The position numbers and the translations under genes are program-made. Below, piece after piece: positions 17,355-28,166 of a stretch of 64,000 bases of DNA; positions within the stretch are counted from its first letter, which is position 1, and the number at the start of each line of letters is the position of its first letter. Below the pieces are notes generated by a model, which was given only the letters and a program-made list of their open reading frames with translations, was not told the DNA's origin and did not search any database. The stretch comes from Altererythrobacter sp. Root672 (GTDB lineage: Bacteria; Pseudomonadota; Alphaproteobacteria; Sphingomonadales; Sphingomonadaceae): NCBI RefSeq assembly GCF_001427865.1, contig NZ_LMHH01000001.1:2046001-2110000 (forward strand). Reading direction: 5' to 3'.

Positions 17355-18277
17355 CCCGGACGATTTTCATCGACGGGGCCGTCGGCACGACGGGCCTCGA
17401 GATCGGCGAGCGGCTGGCTGGCCGGACGGAGTTCGAGCTGATCAGGCTCGACGAAGCCCGGCGCAAGGACCCGGTAGCCCGGCGGGAAGCGCTCAACGAC
17501 GCCGAGTTCGTGATCCTGTGCCTGCCGGACGATGCGGCTCGCGAATCCGCGGCCATGATCGACAACCCGCGCACCCGGGTGATCGACGCCTCCACCGCCC
17601 ACCGCGTGAGCCCGGGCTGGGTCTACGGGTTTCCCGAGGTCAGTGGGCACAAGGCTGTCGCCACGGCGATGCGCGTATCCAATCCGGGTTGCTATTCGAC
17701 CGGCTTCATCGCGCTTGTCGCGCCGCTGGTGCGCGCTGGACTCCTGCCCGCCGACTGGCCCTACACCTGCAACGCCGTCTCGGGATATTCGGGCGGCGGC
17801 AAGTCGCTGATCGAACGCTTCGAAGCCGATCAGGACATCGCCTGGCGCGGTTACGCGCTGGCGCTCGGACACAAGCACGTGCCGGAGATGCAGGAGCGCT
17901 GCGGCCTCTCGGTCAAGCCGCTGTTCACCCCCGCGGTGATTCCGGCCCATCGTGGAATGGTAGTGGAAGTTCCGCTTCCGCTGTCCGCGATGAAGGGTGT
18001 CGGCACCCCGCAAGCTATGCGGGAGTGGCTGGCGAACTTCTACGGCGCCAGCAAGATCGTCGGCATGGGCACGCCGCCCGCTGACGGTGAACTCCTGATA
18101 CGTGGCTCGAACGCCGGAAACGACCGGATGGACCTGTTCGTGTTCGACAGCGCCGACGGTAGCCAGGCCCGCCTGGTGGCCGTGCTCGACAACCTCGGCA
18201 AGGGAGCCAGCGGCGCCGCCGTGCAGTCGTTGAACCTCATGGCAGGTCTCGACGAAATGGCCGGCCTGAGGCTCTGA
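17351..18277 (+). CDS. argC: N-acetyl-gamma-glutamyl-phosphate reductase, type 2
   Basis: 308 residues, matching the shorter type-2 ArgC. The N-terminal NAD(P)-binding loop is DGAVGTTGLEIGERL and the catalytic Cys lies in SNPGCYSTGF; the GYSGGGKSL loop is also typical. It reduces N-acetylglutamyl phosphate to the semialdehyde in arginine synthesis. No other arg gene is close by. Start overlaps the stop of the SH3 gene. Confidence 0.95.
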   Translation: MTRTIFIDGAVGTTGLEIGERLAGRTEFELIRLDEARRKDPVARREALNDAEFVILCLPDDAARESAAMIDNPRTRVIDASTAHRVSPGWVYGFPEVSGHKAVATAMRVSNPGCYSTGFIALVAPLVRAGLLPADWPYTCNAVSGYSGGGKSLIERFEADQDIAWRGYALALGHKHVPEMQERCGLSVKPLFTPAVIPAHRGMVVEVPLPLSAMKGVGTPQAMREWLANFYGASKIVGMGTPPADGELLIRGSNAGNDRMDLFVFDSADGSQARLVAVLDNLGKGASGAAVQSLNLMAGLDEMAGLRL

Positions 18278-18353
18278 CGCTTATTTTTTAGGCACGACCT
18301 GCCTGAAATTTAGACATAGCCACACCACAACGCACGATTCGATAGTTCCATAG

Positions 18354-18857
<504 letters not shown>

Positions 18858-18864
18858 GTTCATT

Positions 18865-18884
18865 GCTCTCCCATCCGGGAGGGC
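18865..18884 (+). terminator. Hairpin between glnB and glnA
   Basis: Stem GCTCTCCC/GGGAGGGC (one G-T pair) with an ATCC loop, just after glnB. A weaker hairpin CCGCC/GGCGG follows near 18941-18954. With no T-run, this is more likely a processing or partial-termination site that sets the glnB:glnA ratio than a full terminator. Confidence 0.4.
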
Positions 18885-18971
18885 AAAATCCCAAATTTGC
18901 ACCCTTCCCCTCTCGGGGGACAAATTAAGTGAAACTCCGCCGGACGGGCGGGACCAACAAGGAAGACGAGA

Positions 18972-20381
18972 ATGGCCAGTGCATCGGATATCGTGAAGCG
19001 GATCAAGGATGAGGAGATCGAGTGGGTCGACCTTCGCTTCACCGATCCCAAGGGCAAGTGGCAGCACCTGACCATGGTCTCCTCGGTCATTGGCGAAGAC
19101 GAGCTGGAAGAAGGCCTGATGTTCGACGGTTCGTCGATCGAAGGCTGGAAGACCATCAACGAATCCGACATGATCCTGAAGCCGGACCTCGATGCCGTGT
19201 GGATCGATCCGTTCTCCGCCACTCCGATGATGATCGTGGTCTGCGACATCGTCGAGCCTTCGACGGGCGAGCTCTACTCGCGTGACCCGCGCTCGACTGC
19301 CAAGCGCGCCGAGGCCTTCCTCAAGACCACCGGCATCGGCGACACCGTCTACGTCGGTCCGGAAGCCGAGTTCTTCATGTTCGACGATGTGCGCTTCGAA
19401 GACGGCTATGCCGGCTCGGGCTACCAGATCGACGATATCGAGCTGCCGACCAACACCGGTGCGGAACTCGAAGGCGGCAACCTGGCGCACCGTCCGCGTG
19501 CCAAGGGCGGCTACTTCCCGGTCGCACCGGTCGACAGCGCTGTCGACATCCGTGGCGAGATGGTCTCGACCATGCTCGAAATGGGCCTGCCGTGCGACAA
19601 GCACCACCACGAAGTGGCGGCCGCCCAGCACGAGCTCGGCCTGACCTTCGGCACGCTGGTCACCACTGCCGACCGCATGCAGATCTACAAGTACGTCGTG
19701 CACATGGTCGCGCAGGCCTATGGCAAGACGGCCACGTTCATGCCGAAGCCGATCGCCAAGGATAACGGCAGCGGCATGCACACCCACATCTCGATCTGGG
19801 AAAAGGGCAAGCCAACCTTCGCTGGCAACGGCTATGCCGGCCTGTCGGACAACTGCCTGTACTTCATCGGTGGTGTCATCAAGCACGCGAAGGCCCTCAA
19901 CGCCTTCACCAACCCGACCACCAACAGCTACAAGCGCCTGGTCCCGGGTTACGAAGCTCCGGTGCTGCTGGCCTATTCGGCCCGCAACCGTTCGGCTTCG
20001 TGCCGCATTCCGTACGGCACCGGCGAGAAGGCCAAGCGCGTGGAATTCCGCTTCCCCGACGCGATGGCCAACCCGTACCTGTGCTACGCCGCGCTGCTGA
20101 TGGCCGGCCTCGACGGTATCCAGAACAAGATCCATCCGGGCGAGCCGATGGACAAGAACCTGTACGATCTGCCGCCGGCCGAACTGGCCGAAGTGCCGAC
20201 CGTCTGCGGTTCGCTGCGTGAAGCCCTGGAAGCCCTGCAGGCCGACTACGAGTTCCTGCTCAAGGGTGACGTGTTCTCGAAGGACCAGATCGACGCTTAC
20301 TGCGAGATCAAGTGGGCTGACGTGATGCGTTGGGAAACCACGCCGAGCCCGGTCGAATTCGACATGTACTACAGCTACTGA
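18972..20381 (+). CDS. glnA: Glutamine synthetase, type I
   Basis: 469 residues. Signature [10 protein letters not shown] near the N-terminus, the ATP-binding segment [18 protein letters not shown], and Tyr398 in [10 protein letters not shown], the adenylylation site of GSI-beta enzymes, are all seen. It makes glutamine from glutamate and ammonia and is inactivated by GlnE. Codon use is strongly biased, as expected of a highly expressed gene. AAGGA lies before the ATG. It is followed by a clear terminator. Confidence 0.98.
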   Translation: MASASDIVKRIKDEEIEWVDLRFTDPKGKWQHLTMVSSVIGEDELEEGLMFDGSSIEGWKTINESDMILKPDLDAVWIDPFSATPMMIVVCDIVEPSTGELYSRDPRSTAKRAEAFLKTTGIGDTVYVGPEAEFFMFDDVRFEDGYAGSGYQIDDIELPTNTGAELEGGNLAHRPRAKGGYFPVAPVDSAVDIRGEMVSTMLEMGLPCDKHHHEVAAAQHELGLTFGTLVTTADRMQIYKYVVHMVAQAYGKTATFMPKPIAKDNGSGMHTHISIWEKGKPTFAGNGYAGLSDNCLYFIGGVIKHAKALNAFTNPTTNSYKRLVPGYEAPVLLAYSARNRSASCRIPYGTGEKAKRVEFRFPDAMANPYLCYAALLMAGLDGIQNKIHPGEPMDKNLYDLPPAELAEVPTVCGSLREALEALQADYEFLLKGDVFSKDQIDAYCEIKWADVMRWETTPSPVEFDMYYSY

Positions 20382-20407
20382 TTCCTCTGGTCAGAGCTGT
20401 TCGAAAG

Positions 20408-20438
20408 GGGCGTCCGGAGCAATCCGGGCGCCCTTTTT
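20408..20438 (+). terminator. Rho-independent terminator of glnBA
   Basis: GC-rich stem GGGCGTCCGGA/TCCGGGCGCCC with a GCAA loop, followed by five T residues, 27 bp past the glnA stop. A textbook intrinsic terminator. Confidence 0.92.
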
Positions 20439-20549
20439 CATATCTGCCCTGGTGCCGTTCCCTTTCGGGACGAGGGGGTAGAAGGCCATGGACCTGACCC
20501 GGTCACCTGGCGCAGATTGCGGTCTGCAACATCGCCATCAGGACCCCAC

Positions 20550-20771
20550 GTGCTGGCCACCTTCACCATCGTGACCGCGCTGATCGTGGTCCTCGCGATC
20601 CTTGCAGCAGCAGTGCTGTGGCTCGCCCGCTCGTGGGAAGTGATCGATGACGACCGCAAGATCCATCGGCTCTTTCGCGAAGCCGGCCTGCGCGGCTGGT
20701 TCCGCCGCGCACCGCGCCTCCTGACTTATCGCCGCGACGGCCGCGGCCGCTTCCGGCGGCACAAGCGCTAG
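20550..20771 (+). CDS. Small single-pass membrane protein
   Basis: 73 residues from the GTG at 20550, which follows AGGA. One membrane segment at about 4-27 (TFTIVTALIVVLAILAAAVL) is followed by a short acidic patch (EVIDDDRK) and a very basic C-terminus rich in Arg. I do not recognise it; a longer start at 20517 is possible. It is convergent with tamB. Confidence 0.55.
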   Translation: MLATFTIVTALIVVLAILAAAVLWLARSWEVIDDDRKIHRLFREAGLRGWFRRAPRLLTYRRDGRGRFRRHKR

Positions 20772-20788
20772 AACCCTCGCAACTTTCG

Positions 20789-23700
20789 TCAGTAGTCGTG
20801 GCTGACCACACCGGCGATGCTGCCGCGGCCAATCGTGTTGATGGTGGCCAGCAGCGACAGCCAGTTGGTCAGGCGGAACTCAAGCGAAGTGGCGTTGTAG
20901 CCCTGGCCGTCGGTCACGATCTCACCATAGAAGCGGCGGCCGATATTCTTGCCGAGCGCGATCGCCGTGCCGCGGTTCATCGCCGGATCCGCCGCCACGA
21001 TGCGCAGCCTGTCGAGCCCGATCGACTTCCGCAGCTGGTTGATCGGATCCATCCCTCCGCCACCCTGCAGCGAGGCGATTGCGGCACCGAGTTGGAGCGC
21101 GTCGGTCGCCGAAAGGTTGGTGATCGAATCCCCGAACAGTAGCCGCGACAACAGCTCTTCCTCGGGCAATGCCGGTACCGAATTGAACGCAATCTCCGGC
21201 CTGCTGGCGTTGCCCTTGATGGTCACGGTCACCGATAGATTGTCGACGTTGGTTTCGGCGACGATGTCGATCAGTGGGTCGATCGGCCCGTTCACGTCGA
21301 AGTCGATCACGCCGCGCGTCAGTTCGAAGCGGTTTCCGGCGAACGAATAGAAGCCCTGCCGCGGAACAACGCGCGCCACCCCGCCAATGCGCGGATCCTC
21401 GGTGGTACCGCGCAGCTGGATGTTGGCGCTCCATTCGCTGTCGAGACCCATGCTGTCGACCTCGATCCCGCCAGGGGCGTTGACGTCGATCAGGAAACGC
21501 CACGGTGCAGCCGGGCCAGTAGGTGCGCGGCGGTCGGGCGGGAAGTTGATCTCACGCGTGGTGATGTTGGGCAGGCGCTCGGTCGACTCTGCCGCGCCGA
21601 ACGCCCAGCGAGCCTCTTCAACGCTGAGCCGGCCGGCAATCGTCCCGCCCACGCCGCTCGAAACGATCCGCATTGGGCCGGTGATCGTTGCGCCCATGTT
21701 GGGCAAGTTGACCACTTCGGCCCGGCGCATCGCCAGACGCACATCGATCTGAGGGCCGCGTGAAGCGGATATCCGCGCCAAGTCGACATAGCCGCTTCCG
21801 CTGACCGCACCGCCATTGGGCGCGGTACCGGAGAAGCTCGTAAGCTGGAGTCTCGGTCCCGAGAAGCGGCCGCGAGCACGGACGTTGCGGATGTCGGACC
21901 CCGTCATGGCGACCTGAATCCGCAGATCGTCACCCGCCAGCGACCCGCGCAGCAACGGATTTCCCAGGCTCCCGGTCACATCGGCCGCCACTTGGATCCT
22001 ACCGGTGAGGTCGAGCAGCTCAATCGTCGACAGACGCCAGAGCGCGTCGGCTGGCCCGTCGTAGCGCAGCTGGGCGAACAGATCGCCGTTGTAGAGCCGT
22101 TCGTTCAGGCTTCCGGTTTCGGGTAGGTTGGCGATGCGGCCCTGCAGTCGACCGCGGACCACTCCGTCCTCCTTAACCACGGCCCGCGCCTGCATCAGTG
22201 TTGGCGAGAGCCGCGCGACCAGTGCGAGGTCGATCGGACGCGAGGACATGACCAGGCCCGAGCGCGTGAGGTTGTCGACCATGACTCGCATCTCGCCGGT
22301 CGGCACACCGTTGGGTCCGCTGCCGAAGTCGATGATGCCCGACGCGGTCCCGCCAAGGCCGAGCTCGGTGCCTGCGAGATCGATCACGGACAGCGGCATG
22401 TCAGCAACCGCCAGCCTGCCGTGCATCGGCTCAGTGCCGCCGAAATGCCCTTCGACGATGGCAAAGCCCCGGCCGAAGCTGAGCTGCGTCTGCTGCAGGT
22501 CCCAGCCGCCATCGCGCGAGGCGATCAACACCGCGCGGCGCGGCATGACGATGTCACGGCCAGCGTAGTTGCCGCGAGCCGCCACCATGATCCGCTCGGG
22601 CGAGACGGTCCCGGTCATCTGCAAGTCGAAACGTCGGTCCCGCCGACCGGTAATCGCCGCGTCGAACTGGCCCTGGCCGTTGACGATCTCCGCCCTGGCG
22701 CCGAGCCGGCCGATGAACAGCGTGCCGTAGCTGACCCCAGCGGCGCGGACGTTGCCGTTTACGGTCCAGCCACCTCCGCCGATCACGCCGCTCGCCTGGA
22801 TGCTCGCCTGATTGATCGAGATTGGGGTCGCGCCCGAGAACGTCGCGTTGTTGGCCGCCAGGTTGACGTCGAAGCCTTGCCCGCCTTCCCGCGGAGCGAG
22901 AGCAAGCGTCCCGTCGAGCCCGCCACCCATTAGCGTGAGATCGCCGCTCACGCCGCCAGAGCCGAGTGCGAGGGTGCCGGCCAGAGTGGTCTGGGCGACA
23001 GTGAAGTGCTCGATACCGATCTGCGTCGGCCCACGCGCCGGCATCGTCAGGTTGAGCAGGCCATCGAACGCGCCGAGCGTCGACTGGCCGTCGGTCTCGA
23101 TGCGGAAGCCGTTCGGCGTGGGCGACAGCGCCACGCGAACGTCCTTTAGCCCGGCGGGCGGGAACGGGCTGGCGAAGACCAGCGTCGCGTGCGGCCCATC
23201 GCCTTCGAGCCGCGCCTCTACCGTGAAGGGCCCGTACTCGACGTGCCGGCCACTACCGGCAAGCGTAGTGCGGCCCGCTTCGACGCGACCGTCGAGCGTG
23301 AGTGTGAGCTTGCTCGCCGTCAGGGTCGTACGATCGAAGTCGATCGGCCGCCCCGCACCGAGTTGCACCCCGCCGCTGAAGCGAATGTTGGTGCCCGCGA
23401 TGTTCGCCAGCGTTGCGTTGGTCACGCGCGGCATCCGCCCGGTAAAGTTCGCCGCCAGCCGCCATGGCACGCCCTTGCAGATCGAGAAGCGGATCTGCGC
23501 GCCGGCGTCGATCGTGCCGAGGTTCTGCAGCGTGATGCCCCGCGCCTCGACTGGCCCCGCCAGGGCGTATCCGCCGCGGGCAATGTCACCGCGAAGCGTG
23601 AGGTCCGCCGTCAAGCCGGGGAAGCGCAGCGCGAGGTTGTCTGACCTGAGGTCGCTTCCGGCCAGCGTCACCGTGCCCCGCAGAGTGCCGTTGACCAGGC

Positions 23701-24997
23701 GTGGATCGATCATCGCGTTGCCGCTGGTGATCCGCTGGACCGAGGCATCGAGCGGCAGCAGCCAGCGCGTCCCGTCGTAGGCCACGATGCCGTTCTGGAC
23801 GAGCCCGGTGAACACGGTGCCGCCCACGTCCATCTTGCCCACGCGCAGCTCGAGTGGGGACGCGAGGGGCCGGAAGGGACCGTCGAATGTCGCCACTGCC
23901 GTCGCATCGTCGAGCGTCAGGCCTGGGCCGAACAGTTGCGAGTCCAGCAGCGCAGCGCTCACCTTGAGCTGGTTGAACTCGTTCTCGCCAAGGTCGATGC
24001 CGCCTTCGCCGTCGATGCTGACGCCCTTGCCTCGCAGTGCCACGCTGCCGTCGAGCACGCTGTTCTCAAGCGTGCCCACCGCGGCGAGCGAAACCACCTC
24101 GCCGAGCGCCGCGGCGGGAAGGCCGGTGACGAACCCGCCCGGCCTCGCCTGGCCGACAACTTTGTATCGGCCGCTGTGGTTGTGAATGCGCAGCGCCGTG
24201 ATGATGTCGCCGCCGTGGTTGACCACGAAAGCGCCGGTCCAGGCGGTCCAGGTGCCATCCCCGACGATCCGAGCCCGCACATCCTCCTCGGCCCCGACCA
24301 TTGTAGCGAGCAAGCCGCCTGCTGGAGCACGATAGTCGAGGTCGAGGTCGAACCGGTTGCCGTCAGGCTCGGCGTCGACCAGTAGCTTGAACTTGTCTCC
24401 GCCGCCCAGCTCTCCATCGGAATCAAGCAAGACTCGGCCATTGCGGATGTCGGCTCGGGCGCGGAAGTCGACGGTTCGCTCATCCCCAAGAAGCCCTTTG
24501 GACACCTTGAGGTCGTCGATGACGAAGCGATCGACGCGAATGTTGAAGTTGGGCAGGATCGGCGCGTCGGGATCGCCCGGGAGCAGCTTCGGCACCGCGT
24601 AGAGTGTGCCGCGATGAAGCACGAGATGGCGCACGTCGAGGCCGCTGAACAGGAACCGGTGCGGTCGCCAGTTGAGGTCGACTTCGGGGACCTGGAGGAA
24701 CAGGGTGCCGTTGGCGTCGCGGAACTTCACGTCATAGAGCGTGGAGCTCCACAGGACCGAGCCTTCTATTCGCCCAACCTCGATCCGAAGGCCCGAGGCC
24801 GGGGCCACTCGCGACAGCCGATCGACAATGAACTGCCGGCCCGAACCGGTGTGGAGCCAGGCGATTGCGACAGCCAGCAACAGCAGCAGCACCAGCACAC
24901 CGCCGAACAACCAGCGCGCAAGTCGCACAAACCAGTTCCTGCGGCGCACCGGAACGGGCTCGGCCGGTCCTTCGGGAAGGATCTCGCCGTCGCTCAT
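20789..24997 (-). CDS. tamB: Translocation and assembly module inner membrane component TamB
   Basis: 1402 residues. One N-terminal membrane anchor (about 25-48, Leu/Val/Ala-rich) is followed by a very long, beta-rich repetitive region and at about 1050-1402 the conserved DUF490 domain, with GFYSFAGNRFELTRGVIDF and EIAFNSVPALPEEELLSRLLFG. TamB spans the periplasm and works with TamA, or in lipid transport to the outer membrane. Its start overlaps the tamA stop (TGATG), so the pair is translationally coupled. Confidence 0.95.
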   Translation of the reverse strand: MSDGEILPEGPAEPVPVRRRNWFVRLARWLFGGVLVLLLLLAVAIAWLHTGSGRQFIVDRLSRVAPASGLRIEVGRIEGSVLWSSTLYDVKFRDANGTLFLQVPEVDLNWRPHRFLFSGLDVRHLVLHRGTLYAVPKLLPGDPDAPILPNFNIRVDRFVIDDLKVSKGLLGDERTVDFRARADIRNGRVLLDSDGELGGGDKFKLLVDAEPDGNRFDLDLDYRAPAGGLLATMVGAEEDVRARIVGDGTWTAWTGAFVVNHGGDIITALRIHNHSGRYKVVGQARPGGFVTGLPAAALGEVVSLAAVGTLENSVLDGSVALRGKGVSIDGEGGIDLGENEFNQLKVSAALLDSQLFGPGLTLDDATAVATFDGPFRPLASPLELRVGKMDVGGTVFTGLVQNGIVAYDGTRWLLPLDASVQRITSGNAMIDPRLVNGTLRGTVTLAGSDLRSDNLALRFPGLTADLTLRGDIARGGYALAGPVEARGITLQNLGTIDAGAQIRFSICKGVPWRLAANFTGRMPRVTNATLANIAGTNIRFSGGVQLGAGRPIDFDRTTLTASKLTLTLDGRVEAGRTTLAGSGRHVEYGPFTVEARLEGDGPHATLVFASPFPPAGLKDVRVALSPTPNGFRIETDGQSTLGAFDGLLNLTMPARGPTQIGIEHFTVAQTTLAGTLALGSGGVSGDLTLMGGGLDGTLALAPREGGQGFDVNLAANNATFSGATPISINQASIQASGVIGGGGWTVNGNVRAAGVSYGTLFIGRLGARAEIVNGQGQFDAAITGRRDRRFDLQMTGTVSPERIMVAARGNYAGRDIVMPRRAVLIASRDGGWDLQQTQLSFGRGFAIVEGHFGGTEPMHGRLAVADMPLSVIDLAGTELGLGGTASGIIDFGSGPNGVPTGEMRVMVDNLTRSGLVMSSRPIDLALVARLSPTLMQARAVVKEDGVVRGRLQGRIANLPETGSLNERLYNGDLFAQLRYDGPADALWRLSTIELLDLTGRIQVAADVTGSLGNPLLRGSLAGDDLRIQVAMTGSDIRNVRARGRFSGPRLQLTSFSGTAPNGGAVSGSGYVDLARISASRGPQIDVRLAMRRAEVVNLPNMGATITGPMRIVSSGVGGTIAGRLSVEEARWAFGAAESTERLPNITTREINFPPDRRAPTGPAAPWRFLIDVNAPGGIEVDSMGLDSEWSANIQLRGTTEDPRIGGVARVVPRQGFYSFAGNRFELTRGVIDFDVNGPIDPLIDIVAETNVDNLSVTVTIKGNASRPEIAFNSVPALPEEELLSRLLFGDSITNLSATDALQLGAAIASLQGGGGMDPINQLRKSIGLDRLRIVAADPAMNRGTAIALGKNIGRRFYGEIVTDGQGYNATSLEFRLTNWLSLLATINTIGRGSIAGVVSHDY

Positions 24998-27195
24998 CAG
25001 AACGCCTGCCCCAGGGCGACGTAGACGCCGATCCAGCCGTCGTTCGGTCCGGGGTTGAGCGGGGTGGCCACGTCGATACGCAGCGGGCCGAAGCCCGTGT
25101 TGTAACGAACGCCAACGCCCACGCCGACCTTGATCTCGTCGAAGCTCGGCACTGGGTCTTCGCCCACCGTGCCGGCATCGATGAAGGGCACGACGCCCAG
25201 CGCCCCACCGAGAAGGCCGGTCTGGATGCGCGCCTCTGCGGACAGTTCGAGCAACGAGCGGCCTCCGCTCGGGTCGCCTTCGCTGTTGCGCGGTCCGATG
25301 CCGCGGTAGTCGTAGCCGCGCACCGATCCGCCACCGCCGGCATAGAGACGCCGTGACGGAGCGATCGCCGACAGCGAGGCGCCGGGGATGCTGGCGACGC
25401 GCACCCTGCCCGCCAACACCAGGTTCTCGCTCGTCTGGAGGTAGTAAGTCGCGTCGACTTGGCCGCGCAGGTAGTAGCTCTCGACGCCGTTCGTGCGCGA
25501 AGCCTCGGGCGACATCCTCACCCCTACCCGGTAGCCCTTCCTCGGATCGAGCAGATCGTCCGACGCATCGAACTGCGCAAACAGCGGTACCGCCGCGATG
25601 AAGAAGGTCTCCGGCGGGCCTAGATCGCCGTTCGCATCCTTCTCCTGCTCGCGCGTCGCGACCAGTTCGAGGCCGGCTGAATAGCTGAATGACTTCTGGA
25701 ACAAGAGCGTGCTGATGCGCTCGAATGTCCCGACCAACGATACCGTCTCTGCCTCGTAGGCGTCGTAATCTTGCGTGTTGGCGTAGGCGTCGACCGTCAG
25801 GATACGGTCGCGACCGCCGAAGTTGTTCTTGCGGAAGGTGACGCCGGCGAACTGTTCGCGCGTACCCAGGGTACCGCGGAACCGCAGCATACCCTCGGGC
25901 GGGAACATGTTGCGGTGTTCCCAGGCACCTTCGACCTTGAACCCTTCACCTGAACCATAGCCGATCCGCCCCGAGATCGTGCGCAGCTTGGCCGGTGTCA
26001 TGTCGACGGCGATGTCGACCGTGCCCGGTTCGCCGTTAGCCGGCGCAGCGGTTTCGACCGGAGTCATGGTCACGCTGCCAACCAGGCCGGTCGCCAGGAT
26101 CGCACGCCGCAAGTCGAGCTCGAGGCTGCGCTGGTAGACATCGCCCGGCTCGAAGCGGGCGATGTCGGCCAGGTGCTTGCCCGACATGAGCCGCGGCACG
26201 TTGCTAGTGACCGTACCGAAGCGATACTTCCCGCCCGGCGTGACCAACATCGTCAGGTCGCCTTCGGTCCGCGCGTGGTCGACCAGCAGTTCGGGGTCCT
26301 TGATCGCGGCGAACGGATAGCCGCCCTCGCCCAGGGCTTCGTCGAGGTCGAAGCGTTCCTCGACGATCTTGTCGGACAACAGCGGATCGCCGGTCACAAC
26401 CTCGAACGTGTCGCGCAAGACCTGATAATCGGTCCCGGCCTGGGCCAGGTTGCCGAGGTCGACTGCACCGACGCGGTATTGCGTGCCGGGCGCAATCTCG
26501 AAGCGAACCGTCGGACGGCTCTCGGCGGTTTCCGCTCCGGGCTCGATGTCGCCGATCGAACGCAGAACCACAGCGTCGTAGTATCCGTAGATCCGCAGCA
26601 TCCGGTTCAGCAGAGCTTCGTCTTCGCGGGCCTGGGCCGCCAGGCGACCTACGTTGTTGTCATCATCGAGCCGCTCGATCGTCGACAGCGCGTCGAACCG
26701 TTCGACGAATTCCTTGCGTTCGGGGAACAGCATGGGATCGACGGGGAACACCAGCACGACCTCGGATGAGATGCGTTCCTCCAGCCCCATGGCGACTTGC
26801 GTGCCATCCTTGTTGAGGTCGGGAAGCAGGTCGGTGAAATCTACGAACTGGATATCCTCTTCCGGCTCAAGCGGGGCGATCTCGACCGGTTCCGCGTCCT
26901 CGGGCCACGGCACGTCGACCAGCGGCATTTCGGCCAGCGGGGAATCGGCCTGGAGTTCCGGCGCATCCTCGACGACCGTCTCATCCGGCGGCACACCCTG
27001 CTGCGCCCAGGCCTCGGGGTTGGCGACCGCTTCGTCTGGAATCAGCGTTTCGAGTTCGGGACTGGCGTTGGTGTTCTGCGCCAGGGACGGCGAACAGATC
27101 AGCGATGCAGATGCAGCAAGGGCCGTAAGCGCCCGGCGAAGAGCGCGGCCTTCCTTATGCGAGCTTGTACTGGTCCTGGCCGCCAGGCGTACCAT
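24997..27195 (-). CDS. tamA: Outer membrane assembly protein TamA (BamA/Omp85 family)
   Basis: 732 residues from the ATG at 27195. The signal peptide lies at about 20-40 ([21 protein letters not shown]-like) after an unusually long basic start. Acidic linker and POTRA domains occupy roughly 85-400; the C-terminal Omp85 barrel ends in ...YVALGQAF with the expected terminal Phe, and holds the loop [18 protein letters not shown]. With TamB it assembles outer membrane proteins. The start lies 41 bp inside the bpt gene; no ATG, GTG or TTG occurs between there and the signal peptide, so the overlap is real unless a rare start is used. Confidence 0.92.
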   Translation of the reverse strand: MVRLAARTSTSSHKEGRALRRALTALAASASLICSPSLAQNTNASPELETLIPDEAVANPEAWAQQGVPPDETVVEDAPELQADSPLAEMPLVDVPWPEDAEPVEIAPLEPEEDIQFVDFTDLLPDLNKDGTQVAMGLEERISSEVVLVFPVDPMLFPERKEFVERFDALSTIERLDDDNNVGRLAAQAREDEALLNRMLRIYGYYDAVVLRSIGDIEPGAETAESRPTVRFEIAPGTQYRVGAVDLGNLAQAGTDYQVLRDTFEVVTGDPLLSDKIVEERFDLDEALGEGGYPFAAIKDPELLVDHARTEGDLTMLVTPGGKYRFGTVTSNVPRLMSGKHLADIARFEPGDVYQRSLELDLRRAILATGLVGSVTMTPVETAAPANGEPGTVDIAVDMTPAKLRTISGRIGYGSGEGFKVEGAWEHRNMFPPEGMLRFRGTLGTREQFAGVTFRKNNFGGRDRILTVDAYANTQDYDAYEAETVSLVGTFERISTLLFQKSFSYSAGLELVATREQEKDANGDLGPPETFFIAAVPLFAQFDASDDLLDPRKGYRVGVRMSPEASRTNGVESYYLRGQVDATYYLQTSENLVLAGRVRVASIPGASLSAIAPSRRLYAGGGGSVRGYDYRGIGPRNSEGDPSGGRSLLELSAEARIQTGLLGGALGVVPFIDAGTVGEDPVPSFDEIKVGVGVGVRYNTGFGPLRIDVATPLNPGPNDGWIGVYVALGQAF

Positions 27196-28006
27196 CCTTG
27201 CTGCCGCCTTCCACGCATTCGGCATCTTCGCGCCGTGAAGTGGCGACAGCGTCGATGAGGGCTGATTGCTCGCCTTCGGAGAACCGCAGCCAACCCGCTG
27301 GTCCGAGGCGTTCGAGCGGGCGGTAGCGGATCTTGTATTGCATCCGCTGCGATCCCTCGACCCAATAACCGAGGTACACGTAAGCGAGGCTTTCTTCCTT
27401 CGCGCGGCGGATGTGATCGAGGATGATGTAGTTCCCAAGCCCCGTCCGTACCTCATGCTCTGGGTCGTAGAAGCTGTAGATCATCGACAACCCGTCCCCT
27501 TGCCGGTCCGTGAGGCAGGCACCGATCAAGCGGCCTTGCCCTCCGTCCGGCGAAGGTTCCCTGTATTCAATGATAAAGCTGGAAACGGCCGTATGTTCCA
27601 CCATGTCGGCGTAATCGACCTCGTCCATCGTCGCCATGCCGCCGCCGGGGTGGCGGCTGGAGAGATAACGCTGCAGCAGTTCAAACTGTTCGGACGTGGC
27701 CCACGGGCGGCATTCGGTGATGACCAGGTCATCGTTGTCACGCATGTTGCGGCGCTGTGCGCTCGCCGGCTCGAATTCCTGCGCCACCACTCGCACCGAC
27801 ACACAGGCCTGGCAGTCGAGGCAACTCGGCCGGTAGGCGACAGTCTGGCTGCGGCGGAAGCCGATGCGGCCGAGCGCATCGTTGAGCGCTTCAGCGTGCG
27901 GGCCCTTGAGCTCGGTGAAGACCTTCCGCTCGGTCTTGCCGGGCAGGTACGGGCACGGCGCGGGGCTCGTGACAAAAAACCTAGGAAAGCGAACTGGGGC
28001 CGTCAC
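27155..28006 (-). CDS. bpt: Aspartate/glutamate leucyltransferase (Bpt, ATE family)
   Basis: 283 residues from the GTG at 28006, chosen because homologues begin [22 protein letters not shown]. The N-terminal Cys of PCPYLPG and the pair in CLDCQAC match the redox/cluster-binding cysteines of arginyl/leucyltransferases; the C-terminal domain holds [21 protein letters not shown] and [15 protein letters not shown]. It adds Leu from Leu-tRNA to proteins with N-terminal Asp or Glu, marking them for ClpAP in the N-end rule pathway. Upstream ATG codons give an unsupported longer form. The 3' end overlaps tamA. Confidence 0.92.
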   Translation of the reverse strand: MTAPVRFPRFFVTSPAPCPYLPGKTERKVFTELKGPHAEALNDALGRIGFRRSQTVAYRPSCLDCQACVSVRVVAQEFEPASAQRRNMRDNDDLVITECRPWATSEQFELLQRYLSSRHPGGGMATMDEVDYADMVEHTAVSSFIIEYREPSPDGGQGRLIGACLTDRQGDGLSMIYSFYDPEHEVRTGLGNYIILDHIRRAKEESLAYVYLGYWVEGSQRMQYKIRYRPLERLGPAGWLRFSEGEQSALIDAVATSRREDAECVEGGSKDGTPGGQDQYKLA

Positions 28007-28127
28007 GGCAGACGCGGTCCTCTTCCAAGCAAGAGTTGCGGGTAGCTGCAGCGGACTATGATCTGCAACAGATTCGCAAGGAAGACCATTAACCACAAAA
28101 TTCGGTGGAATGCAGGACAAATGTGTC

Positions 28128-28150
28128 CAGCCCCCCGCTTTGAGGGGCTG
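28128..28150 (-). terminator. Hairpin downstream of threonine ammonia-lyase gene
   Basis: Stem CAGCCCC/GGGGCTG, 17 bp beyond the stop on the minus strand, without a T-run directly after it. It may end that transcript before bpt. Confidence 0.45.
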
Positions 28151-28166
28151 CCCGCCCCGATATGGG

